The position numbers and the translations under genes were made by a program. Shown piece by piece: positions 11,706 through 22,698 of a stretch of DNA of 64,000 nucleotides. The notes beneath the pieces are model-generated. The model saw nothing but the letters and a program-made list of their open reading frames with translations. It had not been told where the DNA came from and did not search any database. Each line of letters starts with the position of its first letter. The stretch's first letter is position 1. The DNA comes from Labyrinthula sp. Ha (Eukaryota; Sar; Bigyra; Labyrinthulida; Labyrinthulaceae), in NCBI GenBank assembly GCA_015227615.1, contig JAALGZ010000012.1:248001-312000 (forward strand). The letters run 5' to 3'.

Positions 11706-13379
11706 ATGAATTGGATCTACATGATGACTCAACTAGCTCTTCTCCCTCTCGTTGTTCACTCGAGTGCCCAGATTCCTCTGGTCACAGGAGATTTTACTTT
11801 CTTAACTCCTAGATATTCCAACTATATAGGAGGTTTCGAAAAAGACTGCTCCATCACAGCTCCAATGGTTAAGCTCTCTGAAGAAGAAAATTTATGTGAG
11901 TTTGATACGATAAAAACAAATATAGTTGGAAAAGTTCTTGTAACTTTTGTTATCTTAAACTATGGATGTTATGAAGAGGTTGCATATGAGAATGCAATAA
12001 AACTTGGAGCTATTGCCCTTATAGATGCGGTTTTTATGCCAGCTGGATCCTTTCATAGTGTTCACAATACTGGACAATCATTTCAATACGGAGATATTCC
12101 TTTTCTACAAATAGGAAGTGAGTTCTTTGCGGTCTTCGAATCAGTTGATTCTAACTTTGGATCAGAGTTATCCAATGATACTCAAATTATAATCGAAGGG
12201 TGTGCAGATAAAACTCCATTACTAGAGTGTTATGATGTTTATCAAGCTGTAGTATTAGTTTTTGCTTTTGTTGCTTTCTTTGGAGTATTTCTTGCAATCA
12301 AGGCAGTTAGAAAACTAAAAATAACTCCTTCAATTCGACCAAGAGTTGCACTTCTTATCTATGAAGCAATATTTTTATTCTTTTACGGTGTTTTGTTATT
12401 TTTTGGACTTACTTTAAGACAAGCGAGAAATTTATTAGATGGGAGAGTTGTTTCTGCACAAGTTAAAGATATACTTGGAATACTTCAAATAGTTGGCGTC
12501 ATTCAAGGATCTCTTATGAACGCAATATATTGGAACGCATTGAGAAAAGGTTGTTTTTTGAAGGAGGCCATAACCCCAGAATACTGGAATAAGAACTTTT
12601 TCTTTTCTCCTTGGCAATTTGTCGCTTTGATCATATCAATAATATTCTTTGTTGAATGTAGAAATGTTCTTCAGAGTTATTATAGGTGTGAATTTGATGA
12701 TTTCGAAGTTTTTCTTCGTGTTGTTACATGGCTTGATGTACTTGGTGGTGTGATCCTATTTTTCAGCGTTTTGTATTTTATTCTAACTTTAAGAAGGATT
12801 TTTCATAACAGAAGAAACCAAGAAGTTTTTTCAGAGGAAGAAAATTGTTTGAAGAAATTTAACAGTTTTTGGAAATCTGTAAAAGGAGCAATGAAAACTA
12901 ATAAGATTATATTACAAAAGGATGAGCATAATAACTGTGAAGTTTCAGAAGTACACGCAAAGCTTGTTAACTTATCACTACACCTTTCCAAATGGCTAAC
13001 GCTCTATGTTATAATCTTAATTATATGTTCCTGCTTAATCCTTTTTGGTTTAACACTACACTTGCCATTTGAAATTGCCCAAGATGATCCCAAAGGATGT
13101 AAAGCGTTTTCTTTTTATTTCTCCTATATTTGCATACGTGTTTTTACTTCATACTGCAAAATTATTGGACTAGAAGGACCTTCGAAAAATAAGGTGCTTG
13201 AAGCTGAAGATGAAGCAAAATCCTTTGCTATAGACGAAAATACGAATAATCGCCCAGGAAATGATAACCTGAGTTCCATTTCAGAAACTCTTCAAACTCA
13301 TTACCTTACGGAATCAATATCTCATCAGAATGTGTACTGCAATAGACAAGAAAGAAACGATGAGGAGTGCAGTTTGTAG
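11706..13379 (+). CDS. PA-domain seven-transmembrane receptor-like protein, paralog B
   Basis: The product has 557 residues: signal peptide 1-21 (HSSA before QIP), PA-like ectodomain to about residue 176 with the block YGCYEEVAYENAIKLGAIAL, and seven hydrophobic segments. The third carries the family block GSLMNAIYWNALRKGCF. The fifth-sixth loop includes an acidic stretch (SEEEN). DDPKGC precedes the seventh segment. The tail of about 65 residues is acidic and ends EECSL. B is convergent with C, with a 728-bp spacer. It is closer to A, C and D than to E, F and G. No break or missing segment was seen. Confidence 0.9.
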   Translation: MNWIYMMTQLALLPLVVHSSAQIPLVTGDFTFLTPRYSNYIGGFEKDCSITAPMVKLSEEENLCEFDTIKTNIVGKVLVTFVILNYGCYEEVAYENAIKLGAIALIDAVFMPAGSFHSVHNTGQSFQYGDIPFLQIGSEFFAVFESVDSNFGSELSNDTQIIIEGCADKTPLLECYDVYQAVVLVFAFVAFFGVFLAIKAVRKLKITPSIRPRVALLIYEAIFLFFYGVLLFFGLTLRQARNLLDGRVVSAQVKDILGILQIVGVIQGSLMNAIYWNALRKGCFLKEAITPEYWNKNFFFSPWQFVALIISIIFFVECRNVLQSYYRCEFDDFEVFLRVVTWLDVLGGVILFFSVLYFILTLRRIFHNRRNQEVFSEEENCLKKFNSFWKSVKGAMKTNKIILQKDEHNNCEVSEVHAKLVNLSLHLSKWLTLYVIILIICSCLILFGLTLHLPFEIAQDDPKGCKAFSFYFSYICIRVFTSYCKIIGLEGPSKNKVLEAEDEAKSFAIDENTNNRPGNDNLSSISETLQTHYLTESISHQNVYCNRQERNDEECSL

Positions 13380-14107
13380 ACGATGTTATAAAAAGAAATC
13401 TTATTGCTAAACTTTCGAGGAAAGAGGTACAAAGCATGCAGAATTATCCAATAAATTAAAAAGTTGAACTCTAAGTAAATCTGAAGCACGAAGGTTTCTC
13501 ATTGACGAACAAATTGGCAGAAATCAACTTATCAAAACTATTGTAGGTGAAGAACTTTTGCAAGAAACGAAGTATTTTGCTTCAAACTATATATTTTTAC
13601 AATAGATTTCCCAATTCATTTCACGTAAATTATCTTATTGTACCAGTAGAGTCCCTACAGCGAACTCGGAAAAAAAAATATTGAGCACCTTAACTTATCT
13701 ATAGGAAAGAAACTTACTTCACTTGCTTACTATATCTGACTGCAAATGTATAACCTTAACCTTTCTAGTATACTATTAAGTCTTCTTGTTTGAGACTCCT
13801 ATAATGCAAATAAAAAATGTTCACCAAACAAGGCGCCTGTAAGATACTATTGGGGAATATTACAACATTAGATCTTACAATTTAGAGGAAGCATACATAG
13901 TCTTCAGATACTACACCCTATGCTATACAGTGCTTTACCAACTCTGGATGTTTTACAGTTATCTCACAGACCACAAGCTGATAGAAATATTAAGCTTGGT
14001 ATAAAATCCAATATGCCAAGGAAAAGTATGAACTATTCCCATATTTCTAGTATTTGTCAACACATTTTCTACACTACAAGAACATAAGATTTGTCAATAA
14101 TCTTTTA
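13380..14107. other. Spacer between convergent genes B and C
   Basis: AT-rich, no coding signal. It must hold both 3' ends; an ATAAATTAAA stretch near 13452 is a plausible polyadenylation region for B. Confidence 0.45.
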
Positions 14108-15748
14108 CTACAGACTATGATCCATTTCACTTCCCTCTCGTCTAGTATTCTCAACATTTTGGTCATCTGCAGCGTGGTTTAGATAAGCAGCAGCATGCAC
14201 TTTTGAATACTGTTTCTTCTTATTATTTCCAGTTGTTTGTTGTTCAGCTGGATTACCAGTCAAATTATCTCCCGCAGTTTCAACCTTTATCTCTTTTTTC
14301 TTTGAAGGTCCTCGAAGTCCAATTATTTTACAATATGAACTAAATACTCGCATACATATAACAGCATAATAAGAGGAGTATATTCTACAAGATTTTGGAT
14401 CATCTTGACTCATCACAAATGGGTAATGCATGAATAGTTGATTCAGAACTACACTACCAGAAAATACCATGATAAAACCATGGAATGTCAACCATTTTGA
14501 AAGGTGAATAGCTAATATAACAAGTTTTTCGTTTATTCCTGATAAGTTGGTACTTTTTAGACTATCCCCTTTAATAGTATTCCATACAAAATGTAAATGG
14601 CTTCTACAAGTTTTAGTAGTAGAGAAAGTTTCCCGATCAGTTGAATCAACTAATATTTTTCTTAAAGCAACCAAAAAATGCGTTATACTAATGAACAGAA
14701 TAACTCCTGCAAACATATCTAACCAGATAACAACTCGAAGATATGTTTCAAAAACCTTAAAATCATATTGGTGATAGTTTTCAACAACAGTTGTAACTGC
14801 AAAAAAATAAAATATGGATAACCCTAGAGTAACCAATTGCCATGGCGAAAGAAAAAAATTCTTTTTCCAATATTCCGCTGTCATAGACTGTACAAGAAAA
14901 CATCCTTTTCGTAACGCATTCCAATAAATTGCGTTCATAAGAGATCCATGAATTGCTCCAACTATTTGAAGTATCCCAAATATATCTTTAGCTTGTGCAG
15001 AAATAACTCTTCCATCTAATAGGTTTTTGCCCTGTCTGAACGTAAGCCCAAAGAAAAGAATAAACGCATTAAGTAACAAGAATATTGATTCATATAAAAT
15101 AAGAGCAAGACGTGGGCGACTTGCTGGCGTCCATTTTAGTTTTTTGATTGCTCTATAACCAAGAAATACTCCAAACAAAGCAATAAGGGAAAAAGCAATT
15201 AGTATTACCTGGTAGGTGTCAAAACATTCTATAATGCGACTTCTGTCAGCACATCCTTCAATCTTTATTTCTGCTTCGTTAAAAAACTCAAAATATGTTC
15301 TCCAATACTCGCCTGCAAAGAAAAAATAAAACTCAGTTCCTACTTGCAAGAAAGGAATATTACCTTTTTTAAAACTTTGTTTTGCATTGTGAACACTATG
15401 ATAAGAACCAGGTGGTATAAAGACAGAATCTATCAGTGCAATTGCTCCAAGTTCCATGGCATTCTCATAAGCAATCTCTTCATAACAACCATACTCAAGT
15501 AATGAAAAAATAATAAGAACATGACCAGAAATATTGGCCTCAATTGAGTCTAGATCACATAAATTTTCATTTTGTTCAAGTCTTACCATAGGAGCTGTGA
15601 TCGAGCAGTTCTCATCAAAATCCCCGATAAAGTTTGAGTATCTTGTAGTGATGAATGTAAAGTTTCCAGTGATATCAGGCACCTGAGCACTTGAATGAGC
15701 CATACGAAGAAACAAAGCTAGTAATACAAAACTGAGAAGATAGGTCAT
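14108..15748 (-). CDS. PA-domain seven-transmembrane receptor-like protein, paralog C
   Basis: The product has 546 residues, the shortest of the family. The signal peptide is 1-21 (HSSA before QVP). The PA-like domain has GCYEEIAYENAMELGAIAL, and seven hydrophobic segments follow, with NAIYWNALRKGCF at the end of the third. The loop between segments five and six is shorter than in A, B and D. The motif before segment seven reads DDPKSC, where most paralogs have DPDGC. The tail ends EMDHSL, keeping the terminal Ser-Leu. The gene is divergent from D across 4.75 kb and convergent with B. Confidence 0.9.
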   Translation of the reverse strand: MTYLLSFVLLALFLRMAHSSAQVPDITGNFTFITTRYSNFIGDFDENCSITAPMVRLEQNENLCDLDSIEANISGHVLIIFSLLEYGCYEEIAYENAMELGAIALIDSVFIPPGSYHSVHNAKQSFKKGNIPFLQVGTEFYFFFAGEYWRTYFEFFNEAEIKIEGCADRSRIIECFDTYQVILIAFSLIALFGVFLGYRAIKKLKWTPASRPRLALILYESIFLLLNAFILFFGLTFRQGKNLLDGRVISAQAKDIFGILQIVGAIHGSLMNAIYWNALRKGCFLVQSMTAEYWKKNFFLSPWQLVTLGLSIFYFFAVTTVVENYHQYDFKVFETYLRVVIWLDMFAGVILFISITHFLVALRKILVDSTDRETFSTTKTCRSHLHFVWNTIKGDSLKSTNLSGINEKLVILAIHLSKWLTFHGFIMVFSGSVVLNQLFMHYPFVMSQDDPKSCRIYSSYYAVICMRVFSSYCKIIGLRGPSKKKEIKVETAGDNLTGNPAEQQTTGNNKKKQYSKVHAAAYLNHAADDQNVENTRREGSEMDHSL

Positions 15749-15788
15749 ATTATTCTGTTTTTAATATGACAGTTGAAAGAATCCCCAG

Positions 15789-15812
15789 CTTCTATATAGT
15801 TACAGCTTGTGC
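15789..15812 (-). promoter_or_regulatory. Leader block upstream of gene C
   Basis: On the minus strand, GCACAAGCTGTAACTATATA followed by GAAG, 41-64 bp before the ATG. It matches the GCA-AA-CTGTAAC part of the A and D blocks at the same spacing. Confidence 0.4.
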
Positions 15813-18309
15813 CTGGTTTAAAATGAAGAAGTTACAGAGGAACTCAAGCAAAACGAAGACCTTTAAGCAAAAAGTAAAACTGGTGACGACCTACAAGTTT
15901 ATCCCAGCAATGTACACAACTTAGGTAATTGAGCCTAACCCCTATCTTAATTCTACTAACAAGCGGCAAATATTAATAGAAGTAATTCCAAACCTTTGTT
16001 TCTACACTGGGATTAACTATTATCTCATATTGGGTATGAGAAATCGAATTAACGGAAAGGAGTGCCCGGTATGGAGAATTGGGAATAGATGAGAGTTTTG
16101 ATTGGAGGAATGAGAACAAGTAATACTATTGGTTTTAATCATTAGGCGAAGAGCAGAGAATTCTTACATAGTAACTCCTTAGGGAGAAAGCTATATAAAA
16201 TACTGAAATATATATAACACGTTCCACAATATACACAGAATAAAGGGGAAAGATCTAACACAGATGAATCTCCTTCAATAGAGATATTAAGGCATTAACG
16301 GCATATGTTTTACCTTTGAGATACAACTTAGACATTGATAACTTGGAGTTAATATTACTTGCCTGATAAGCTTTACCTGTAATGGATAAGTAGTTTATAG
16401 TTAGAATAGTGATATGTTGTATTGTTAGACTAATAAAATGGTTCAGTAATCATAACATCATGTGCAAAAATATATATCATTTCTGCAGTAAGACTTTTAT
16501 TTACTTTTAAAAAGAACTGCGAATGTTGTGAATCAAGAATATATCTACTCGAGAAAAATAAAATTAACCTAATTTTATGGCCTAAAGGAAACTACCGTAC
16601 CCTTGTCCCAGATGGTGTAAGTTTTTTTTCTAAAACTCTTGCTAAGAAGTATAAGAAAGCATATGGAGTTTCTTAAGAACGATTTCTTCCTTGATAATTA
16701 CTTGTTAATTACTACTCCTGTTAATTAATCATGCATACATTGTTCCTAGGGAACACATATAAAAAACTCATATGTCACAAGAACAGCGCAGAATGGCAAA
16801 GATAAAATCCGTGCGATGTAGCAACTGATCTAAACTTCCATAACTCTTGCACGGCATCGAGTAAATATTTAAATTAAAAGTGTGCTAGCTACAAGATCTG
16901 AAAGAAAGGAAACTTTGGGCCTCTTAAGTCATTCATGCCATACATGATTTGATCAAATAGAGAATTTTCAACTTCTCTCTCTAACACTAAATAAGGTAAA
17001 TATCATTAAATTTCGTATTAATTCCTAAATTGTTGCTGTAAGGTACTTCTTGATTTCAACAACTGTTTTTCTACCAAATCGTGGGGAATATTCATAATAA
17101 TTATTTTGGAAATGTTGAAACAAAGCCTCTACTCAGCTTCTATACAACAAATATAACGTCAACTAATTTTCTCATAGGTCAAAGGCAAACTATCTCTGGA
17201 ACTATGTGCGCAAATAGAGGGGAATTTGCCTAGGTCACCTACGAAATTTCGTAGCCATGGATATATATAGCACCTACCCTAACAATATCTTTTTACGTAT
17301 GTTTGCCGTCAAGCACATCGCTATACCCTGTGCAGCTTTGACTTGACCAATTTTACTGTCACAACAAAGGCGGTGTGAGAATCTTGAGAACTAGCTGCTT
17401 TACCTAAGTATGAAACAAATCATTTTTCTAATAAATATAAGGAGCAGACTTCAGGAGCGTTTCCTGATATTTAGGGATAGATTTGGCAGTCTTATTACCA
17501 CAGTGGTAGACACCGAATGGGGGTTATTATGCAAAGTGTCAGATATTTATTAGGTTTGGATTCACTTTTTGGAATTTCTAGGTTTTAATTTCTACTCTCT
17601 CTGAGATCAGACAAGCCTTCCTAGCCCCATGTTGCTGAATCAGTAAGAACTTTTCTATTCATAAAATTATGGGAACCCCTAGAGTAATCAACTTAAAATC
17701 TGTTATGATTGTCGAGGTTAAATAATTATGATGTCGGCATTGGTCCAGAAGTAATCATGCGAAAGGGTCATTACATTTAAAAGACCTTAGGGAACCTTCA
17801 ATTCTCTTAGATACCTGGCCTGCAATAACCAGAAAGCTTTTAACATGTGCAGTACACCGAAAGAAAGACCAAAGGCAAGAGACTATGAACAGTTATTTAG
17901 GGATTACAAATAGTAGATTTTTTACGTTCTTATCTAGTCAAATATATATTCTGGTAAAATTTCGGTAGCTTACTTGGAAGTTAGCAGTAGGCAGTAGATT
18001 GCTCTTGTCGCATTTCTTATTACAAACTTCATTTTCCATTCAATTATACCCATGTTGATGAAGTAACTCAGATCATATGCAAAATCAAAAGGCAGCATTT
18101 TTTTGCTGCTTTCTAGTATAGTTTCACCTCTTCAGAAATAGATAAGTTTTGACATGTCTAGAGTGATGACCATGTCTTCAGTCAGTTTGGCTTTGTAATT
18201 CTGTATAACAAGCAAAACTTATCCTGAATTAATCAAATACTCAAGGCATATTAGATGTTTCTAATTCTCATCATTGTTCAACACAGTCCATTAAATATCT
18301 ACTCGCTCA
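15813..18309. other. AT-rich spacer with decayed coding islands
   Basis: Mostly featureless. On the minus strand at about 17290-17400 a stretch reads as protein-like sequence (with AFVVTVKLVKSKLHRV), and near 17460-17540 another short stretch has raised GC and protein-like frames. They look like remnants of an old element or gene. No family assigned. Confidence 0.35.
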
Positions 18310-18564
18310 ATGAAAAAAAGCCACTTAACCTTATACTTAAAGTGTGTAAGTACTGAACTTAAAAGAGTTCATAGCATCATGAACCGACGCAAGATCCTAA
18401 CAAGCTTGAGCAAGGCAGCTGCACAGCACGAACTCGCCATTTTATGTGAATTAGTTTCTAGATTGATCTTCAGCGTATTCATCAGAGAGAGTACCAACCT
18501 CCAAATACAGAAAAATTATACATTAGCAAAGGAACCTGATGGAATGATGCGAATGAATGACTAA
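18310..18564 (+). CDS. Possible small gene or coding relic (84 codons)
   Basis: ATG to TAA frame. From the internal MNRRKILTSLSKAAAQHELA onward, GC content and residue composition (Ala, Glu, Arg, Ser) differ from the chance frames of the spacer. No signal peptide, membrane segment or recognisable motif. A second protein-like stretch on the same strand follows at 18830-18956. They may be exons of one gene or pieces of a dead element. Function unknown. Confidence 0.3.
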   Translation: MKKSHLTLYLKCVSTELKRVHSIMNRRKILTSLSKAAAQHELAILCELVSRLIFSVFIRESTNLQIQKNYTLAKEPDGMMRMND

Positions 18565-18829
18565 ACCCGTTTGATTCAGAAGCTTTTTCTCTTTCACCAA
18601 TAACAAAAAATTCTCATACTGAAATATTTCAAGAAACACAATACGTAATAATAAATTTTCAATTGAAATCCTGAATTTAATTATTATTTGGAAGGGTCAC
18701 TTATTCAGAACATTATAGCAAGTATAAAAAGCTTATAGTACTGAATTAAGACATTATATATGCCTTTAATGTTGACAGCAAATATAAAATGAGCTGCCGT
18801 ATACCAAGAAGACAAAATTATTTTAGATT

Positions 18830-18956
18830 AAGTAACTCTGTCTCAGTTTTCAAGGGCTGTAGAGGATGTTTCAACTTTATTCCCTTCCTTCCAAATGAAA
18901 CTTCAATCCAATATCATTGAAACTGTTCTCGGTTTTTGGGTTGCTCAGCCCTGAAG
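18830..18956 (+). pseudogene. Coding-like island (unknown)
   Basis: A plus-strand frame of about 41 codons contains AVEDVSTLFPSFQMKLQSNI, clearly protein-like, and has no ATG at its head. A GTAACT sequence and AT-rich DNA precede it. Possibly an exon or relic linked with 18310-18564. Confidence 0.3.
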
Positions 18957-20438
18957 TTTCCACGGTTTAATCCATATGACTGAATGAAGAACATGAAGAA
19001 TCCTAATGTTGTTCCAAACCATTTGTATTCTTATAGCAGCTGCTTGGTCCCAAGAAGGAGTAAAGTATAAAAGAGCTCTTTAGCGCAACAGTTGCTGGCG
19101 CTATATGTGACTCTTTGCTGACCCCCCCCCTTTCCTGTTGATTGTAGAATGGTTCCCGTAACTCACATGTTTCAATTCTCTTTGGGGAATGTATTTGGCA
19201 GAAAATTAAAGTGATTAAATGATGTTAACCTTGGATGGAGTTAACATATTTTTATTGTCTTTGAGCAACTACAAGGTTGATAACGGTTAATACACTGTGA
19301 CTGATGTCGTTAAATTGTTATAACTCCTTGATGTTACTCTTGAACGGTGTCCAAAGCTACCTTTATAACAAGTATTTATCAGAAAAATTTGCCTAACTCT
19401 TAATGGAATAACTAACTCATTTATGTTTTCGACAATATTCCGGAATTTTGCCAAGAATTCTTCTTACTGGAAATTAGAAATGCAAGACATTAGTTAATAT
19501 TTAGTGCAAAGGATGTTGCTTCTGGTAACCACAGACTAAAAGTATACTTCCCCCTAATTTATCATTTTATACATATTACATAACACTCATATATCTGGAG
19601 ACTCTTTCAGCCTTACTTCTTTTTGTTTGACCTTTAGTGCAGAAGAAACTATGAGAGGTTTCTCCAAATATTCAAGTCTTGAAATATGTTTCTATTAAAT
19701 ATATACAAAACACTTTGAAAACTATATTGAAGCATGTTACGGTATGATTAGAAACATCTTCCCACCGCATATGAAATATCCTGACCCTTCATTGTTTATC
19801 TTAGTCTCTCAAGTAATATATATATATATTTATCCTTGTACAACTCTAATATACTTTACTTGACCCAGAGCTCGCCCAACAAATTGAAGAAAAATTCGTG
19901 AATTTGCCACACACAAGAATATGTTGCATTACTTAACGAAGTTTATGAATCACAGGATATGGCTAAGGTGATTTCCTAATCCTCTGCCACATTAACAATC
20001 CTAGGTAACTAAAACAATGGGAAATCCTATTCTAATAACGAAATTCACATTATGATAGAACTTTTTTTTTCGGAGTGTTATGTAGTTCCGATAAGAAATC
20101 TTTTTTTCTTTTGTTATGACGATACCATACTCTATTTTCTATTATATACAAAGAACTCCCGAGTTCGCAGTATTCTAGCTAGTAAGTTGGGTACTTCTGG
20201 TTTATACTTTCCGGGATATTCTCTTCTATACTAAAGAATAAGTTAAATCCCAACTGGTACAGAAAACTTGAAGGAAGCAATATTCTTTATATATGCTTAA
20301 GTTCAATAATATCATAACATTGGCTCTTTCTTCAATTGAATGTGCACAAAATACTGGGCTCAGCCAATAGCTGGTATTACGGTTCGTACAACTCTTCGTT
20401 TTATTCTTACCTGTATCTTCTATAATTCTGAACTATGT
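18957..20438. other. AT-rich spacer upstream of gene D
   Basis: Contains a run of nine C bases near 19124 and a short TA run near 19818. No coding or RNA feature supported. Confidence 0.45.
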
Positions 20439-20465
20439 GCAAACTGTAACTCAAGAACTCCTTAG
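20439..20465 (+). promoter_or_regulatory. Conserved leader block upstream of gene D
   Basis: GCAAACTGTAACTCAAGAAC followed by TCCTTAG lies 36-62 bp before the ATG, the same sequence type and spacing as the block before gene A although the surrounding sequences have diverged. Confidence 0.5.
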
Positions 20466-20500
20466 TATCTAAAGGTTACTTTTGTTGTATAAAGAATACC

Positions 20501-22168
20501 ATGATGCACATATATATCATCCCTGTACTAGCTCTGTTGCTACCTCATCTTCATGCATCTGCTCAAGTTCCTCTCATCACAGGAAACTTTACTTTCTTAA
20601 CTCCAAGGTATTCTAACTACATTGGAGGATTTGATGAAGAATGTTCAATTACAGCTCCAATGGTTAAACTGTCACCTGATGAAGACTTGTGTGATTTAGA
20701 TACTATAAGAACAAATGTTTCGGAGCGAGTTCTAATTACTTTTGTTATTCTTGAATATGGTTGCTATGAGGAAGTGGCTTATGAGAATGCAATTAAGCTT
20801 GGTGCTCTTGCAGTGATAGATTCTGTAGGTATACCACCTGGTTTTTATTTTAGTGTACATAATGCAAGACAAAGTTTTAAGAAAGGAGATATTCCCTTCG
20901 TTCAAGTTGGTTATGAGTTTTACGAAGCCTTTGCATTGGAAGAGTTCAGCCCTGGTTTTGAATACTTAGATGGAACACTAATTAACATTGAAGGTTGTGC
21001 TGATACTAGTCAAATTCTCGAATGTTATGACTCATATCAAGTTATACTGATAGTTTTCTCTTTTATTTCTTTATTTGGAGTATTTCTTGCTTATAAATCA
21101 GTTACAAAACTCAAAATAACCCCATCAACTCGACCTAGAATTGCACTCATTGCTTATGAAGCAATATTTTTATTGCTTAATGCATTCTTGCTATTTTTTG
21201 GTCTTACTTTAAGACAAGCAAAAAATTTGTTAGATGGAAGTTTTGTTTCTGCACAAGCTAAAGATATACTTGGAACACTTCAAGTTGTAGCGGTAATTTA
21301 TGGTTGTTTTATGAATGCTATTTATTGGAGTGCACTACGTAAAGGTTGCTTTTTAAAGGAGGCAACCACAATTGAATATTGGAAAAAGAATTTTTTTCTT
21401 TCTCCGTATCAGTTTATAGCATTTGGTTTATGTACTTTCTTTTTTATACAATTTTTGACTTTGCTTGAAAACTATTATAGATGTGATATTGATGAATTTG
21501 AAAGGTTTCTTCAGATAGCTATATGGATTGATATTATTGGAGGAGTAGCTCTTTTGTGTAGCATGACGTACTTTATTCTCACTTTAAGAAAAATATCTGA
21601 CAAATCAAGTAGACAAGAAGTTTTTTCTAATGAAAAAGGCTGCTGGAATAAACTCAATTTTGTATGGCTTACGATTAAAGGAATTGTCAACGGTGAAAAC
21701 TTTGTAGTAAAACAAGATACTGTAAATACAGAGATTGGTTCAACCATCAATACAAAGCTTATCAACTTAGCTCTTCATCTTACAAAATGGTTGACTCTGT
21801 ATATTCTCCTTATGATTCTATCATGCTGTTTAATTCTATATGGATTATTTGCGCATTTTCCTTTTGGTATTGCTCAAGATGATCCAGATGGATGTAAAAT
21901 ATTTTCTTTCTACTTTGGCTTTATTTGTGTAAGAGTTCTTACATCATATTGTAAAATACTTGGATTAAGAGGTCCTTCTATAAAAAAAGAAGAAAACACT
22001 AAAAATATAGAACAATATATTACAAACAACCAAGAGCAACAAACCCAACCTCGGTTATACAGCGCAAATCCATTTTTGACAACCCAAATAAAGCCTAATC
22101 TCAATCACCTCGTACTCGAAAAAAAAACTTATAAAATAAGAACAAGTGCGGGCGAGATAAGCTTATAA
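20501..22168 (+). CDS. PA-domain seven-transmembrane receptor-like protein, paralog D
   Basis: The product has 555 residues: signal peptide 1-21 (HASA before QVP), PA-like ectodomain with GCYEEVAYENAIKLGALAVI, and seven hydrophobic segments. The third-segment block is altered to GCFMNAIYWSALRKGCF. DDPDGC precedes the seventh segment. The tail of about 70 residues is rich in Asn, Gln and Lys and ends GEISL. The gene is convergent with E across a 530-bp spacer. A second Met at position 2 is an equally possible start. Confidence 0.9.
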   Translation: MMHIYIIPVLALLLPHLHASAQVPLITGNFTFLTPRYSNYIGGFDEECSITAPMVKLSPDEDLCDLDTIRTNVSERVLITFVILEYGCYEEVAYENAIKLGALAVIDSVGIPPGFYFSVHNARQSFKKGDIPFVQVGYEFYEAFALEEFSPGFEYLDGTLINIEGCADTSQILECYDSYQVILIVFSFISLFGVFLAYKSVTKLKITPSTRPRIALIAYEAIFLLLNAFLLFFGLTLRQAKNLLDGSFVSAQAKDILGTLQVVAVIYGCFMNAIYWSALRKGCFLKEATTIEYWKKNFFLSPYQFIAFGLCTFFFIQFLTLLENYYRCDIDEFERFLQIAIWIDIIGGVALLCSMTYFILTLRKISDKSSRQEVFSNEKGCWNKLNFVWLTIKGIVNGENFVVKQDTVNTEIGSTINTKLINLALHLTKWLTLYILLMILSCCLILYGLFAHFPFGIAQDDPDGCKIFSFYFGFICVRVLTSYCKILGLRGPSIKKEENTKNIEQYITNNQEQQTQPRLYSANPFLTTQIKPNLNHLVLEKKTYKIRTSAGEISL

Positions 22169-22698
22169 ATAAGATTTAACTATTTCATGTTTCTATTCAT
22201 TAAGCACACAAGTTCATCCGCTTGAGAAGAATGTAACTCTCGTGCTACTTGAAGAGCACTAGCTAATTTTTAACATGCCATTGATGCTTGAGATTATTGT
22301 TTTGTAGCTCTAACTTTAGAACTCTGCGCACAAAGACTATTTTTTTCTGTATTGTTACTACAGGAGAAGAAAACTGCGGTATGCTGAAAATACCAAATGA
22401 TTATAGTTCCTGCTAAAGAATTAAAAAATATTGCGTTTATCTAGGTTTTTTAGCGCCTGTAAATAAGGAGCCTATTATCAATCTTCTGCGTAATGTCATA
22501 GAAGAACTGTAGTATTGTAAGTACCAAATGCAAAGAGTACTATAGAAACTCTACTGAAAGAATTTTAGCTGGAACCTCATTGGTTGATAAAAGGTTTTAG
22601 TTTTGTTGACTATTGATATAAATATTTTATAAGACCGTGATAAAAATAAACTGTTATTCTACTCTATACATAAAATTAGATATGAAAATACTCAAGAT
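22169..22698. other. Spacer between convergent genes D and E
   Basis: AT-rich 3' region of both genes. AAAATAAACTG at 22644-22654 (plus strand) lies well placed as a 3'-processing region. No coding signal. Confidence 0.45.

Noticed and set aside
19120-19134. Run of nine C bases
   Set aside because: A short homopolymer with no surrounding structure or gene context.
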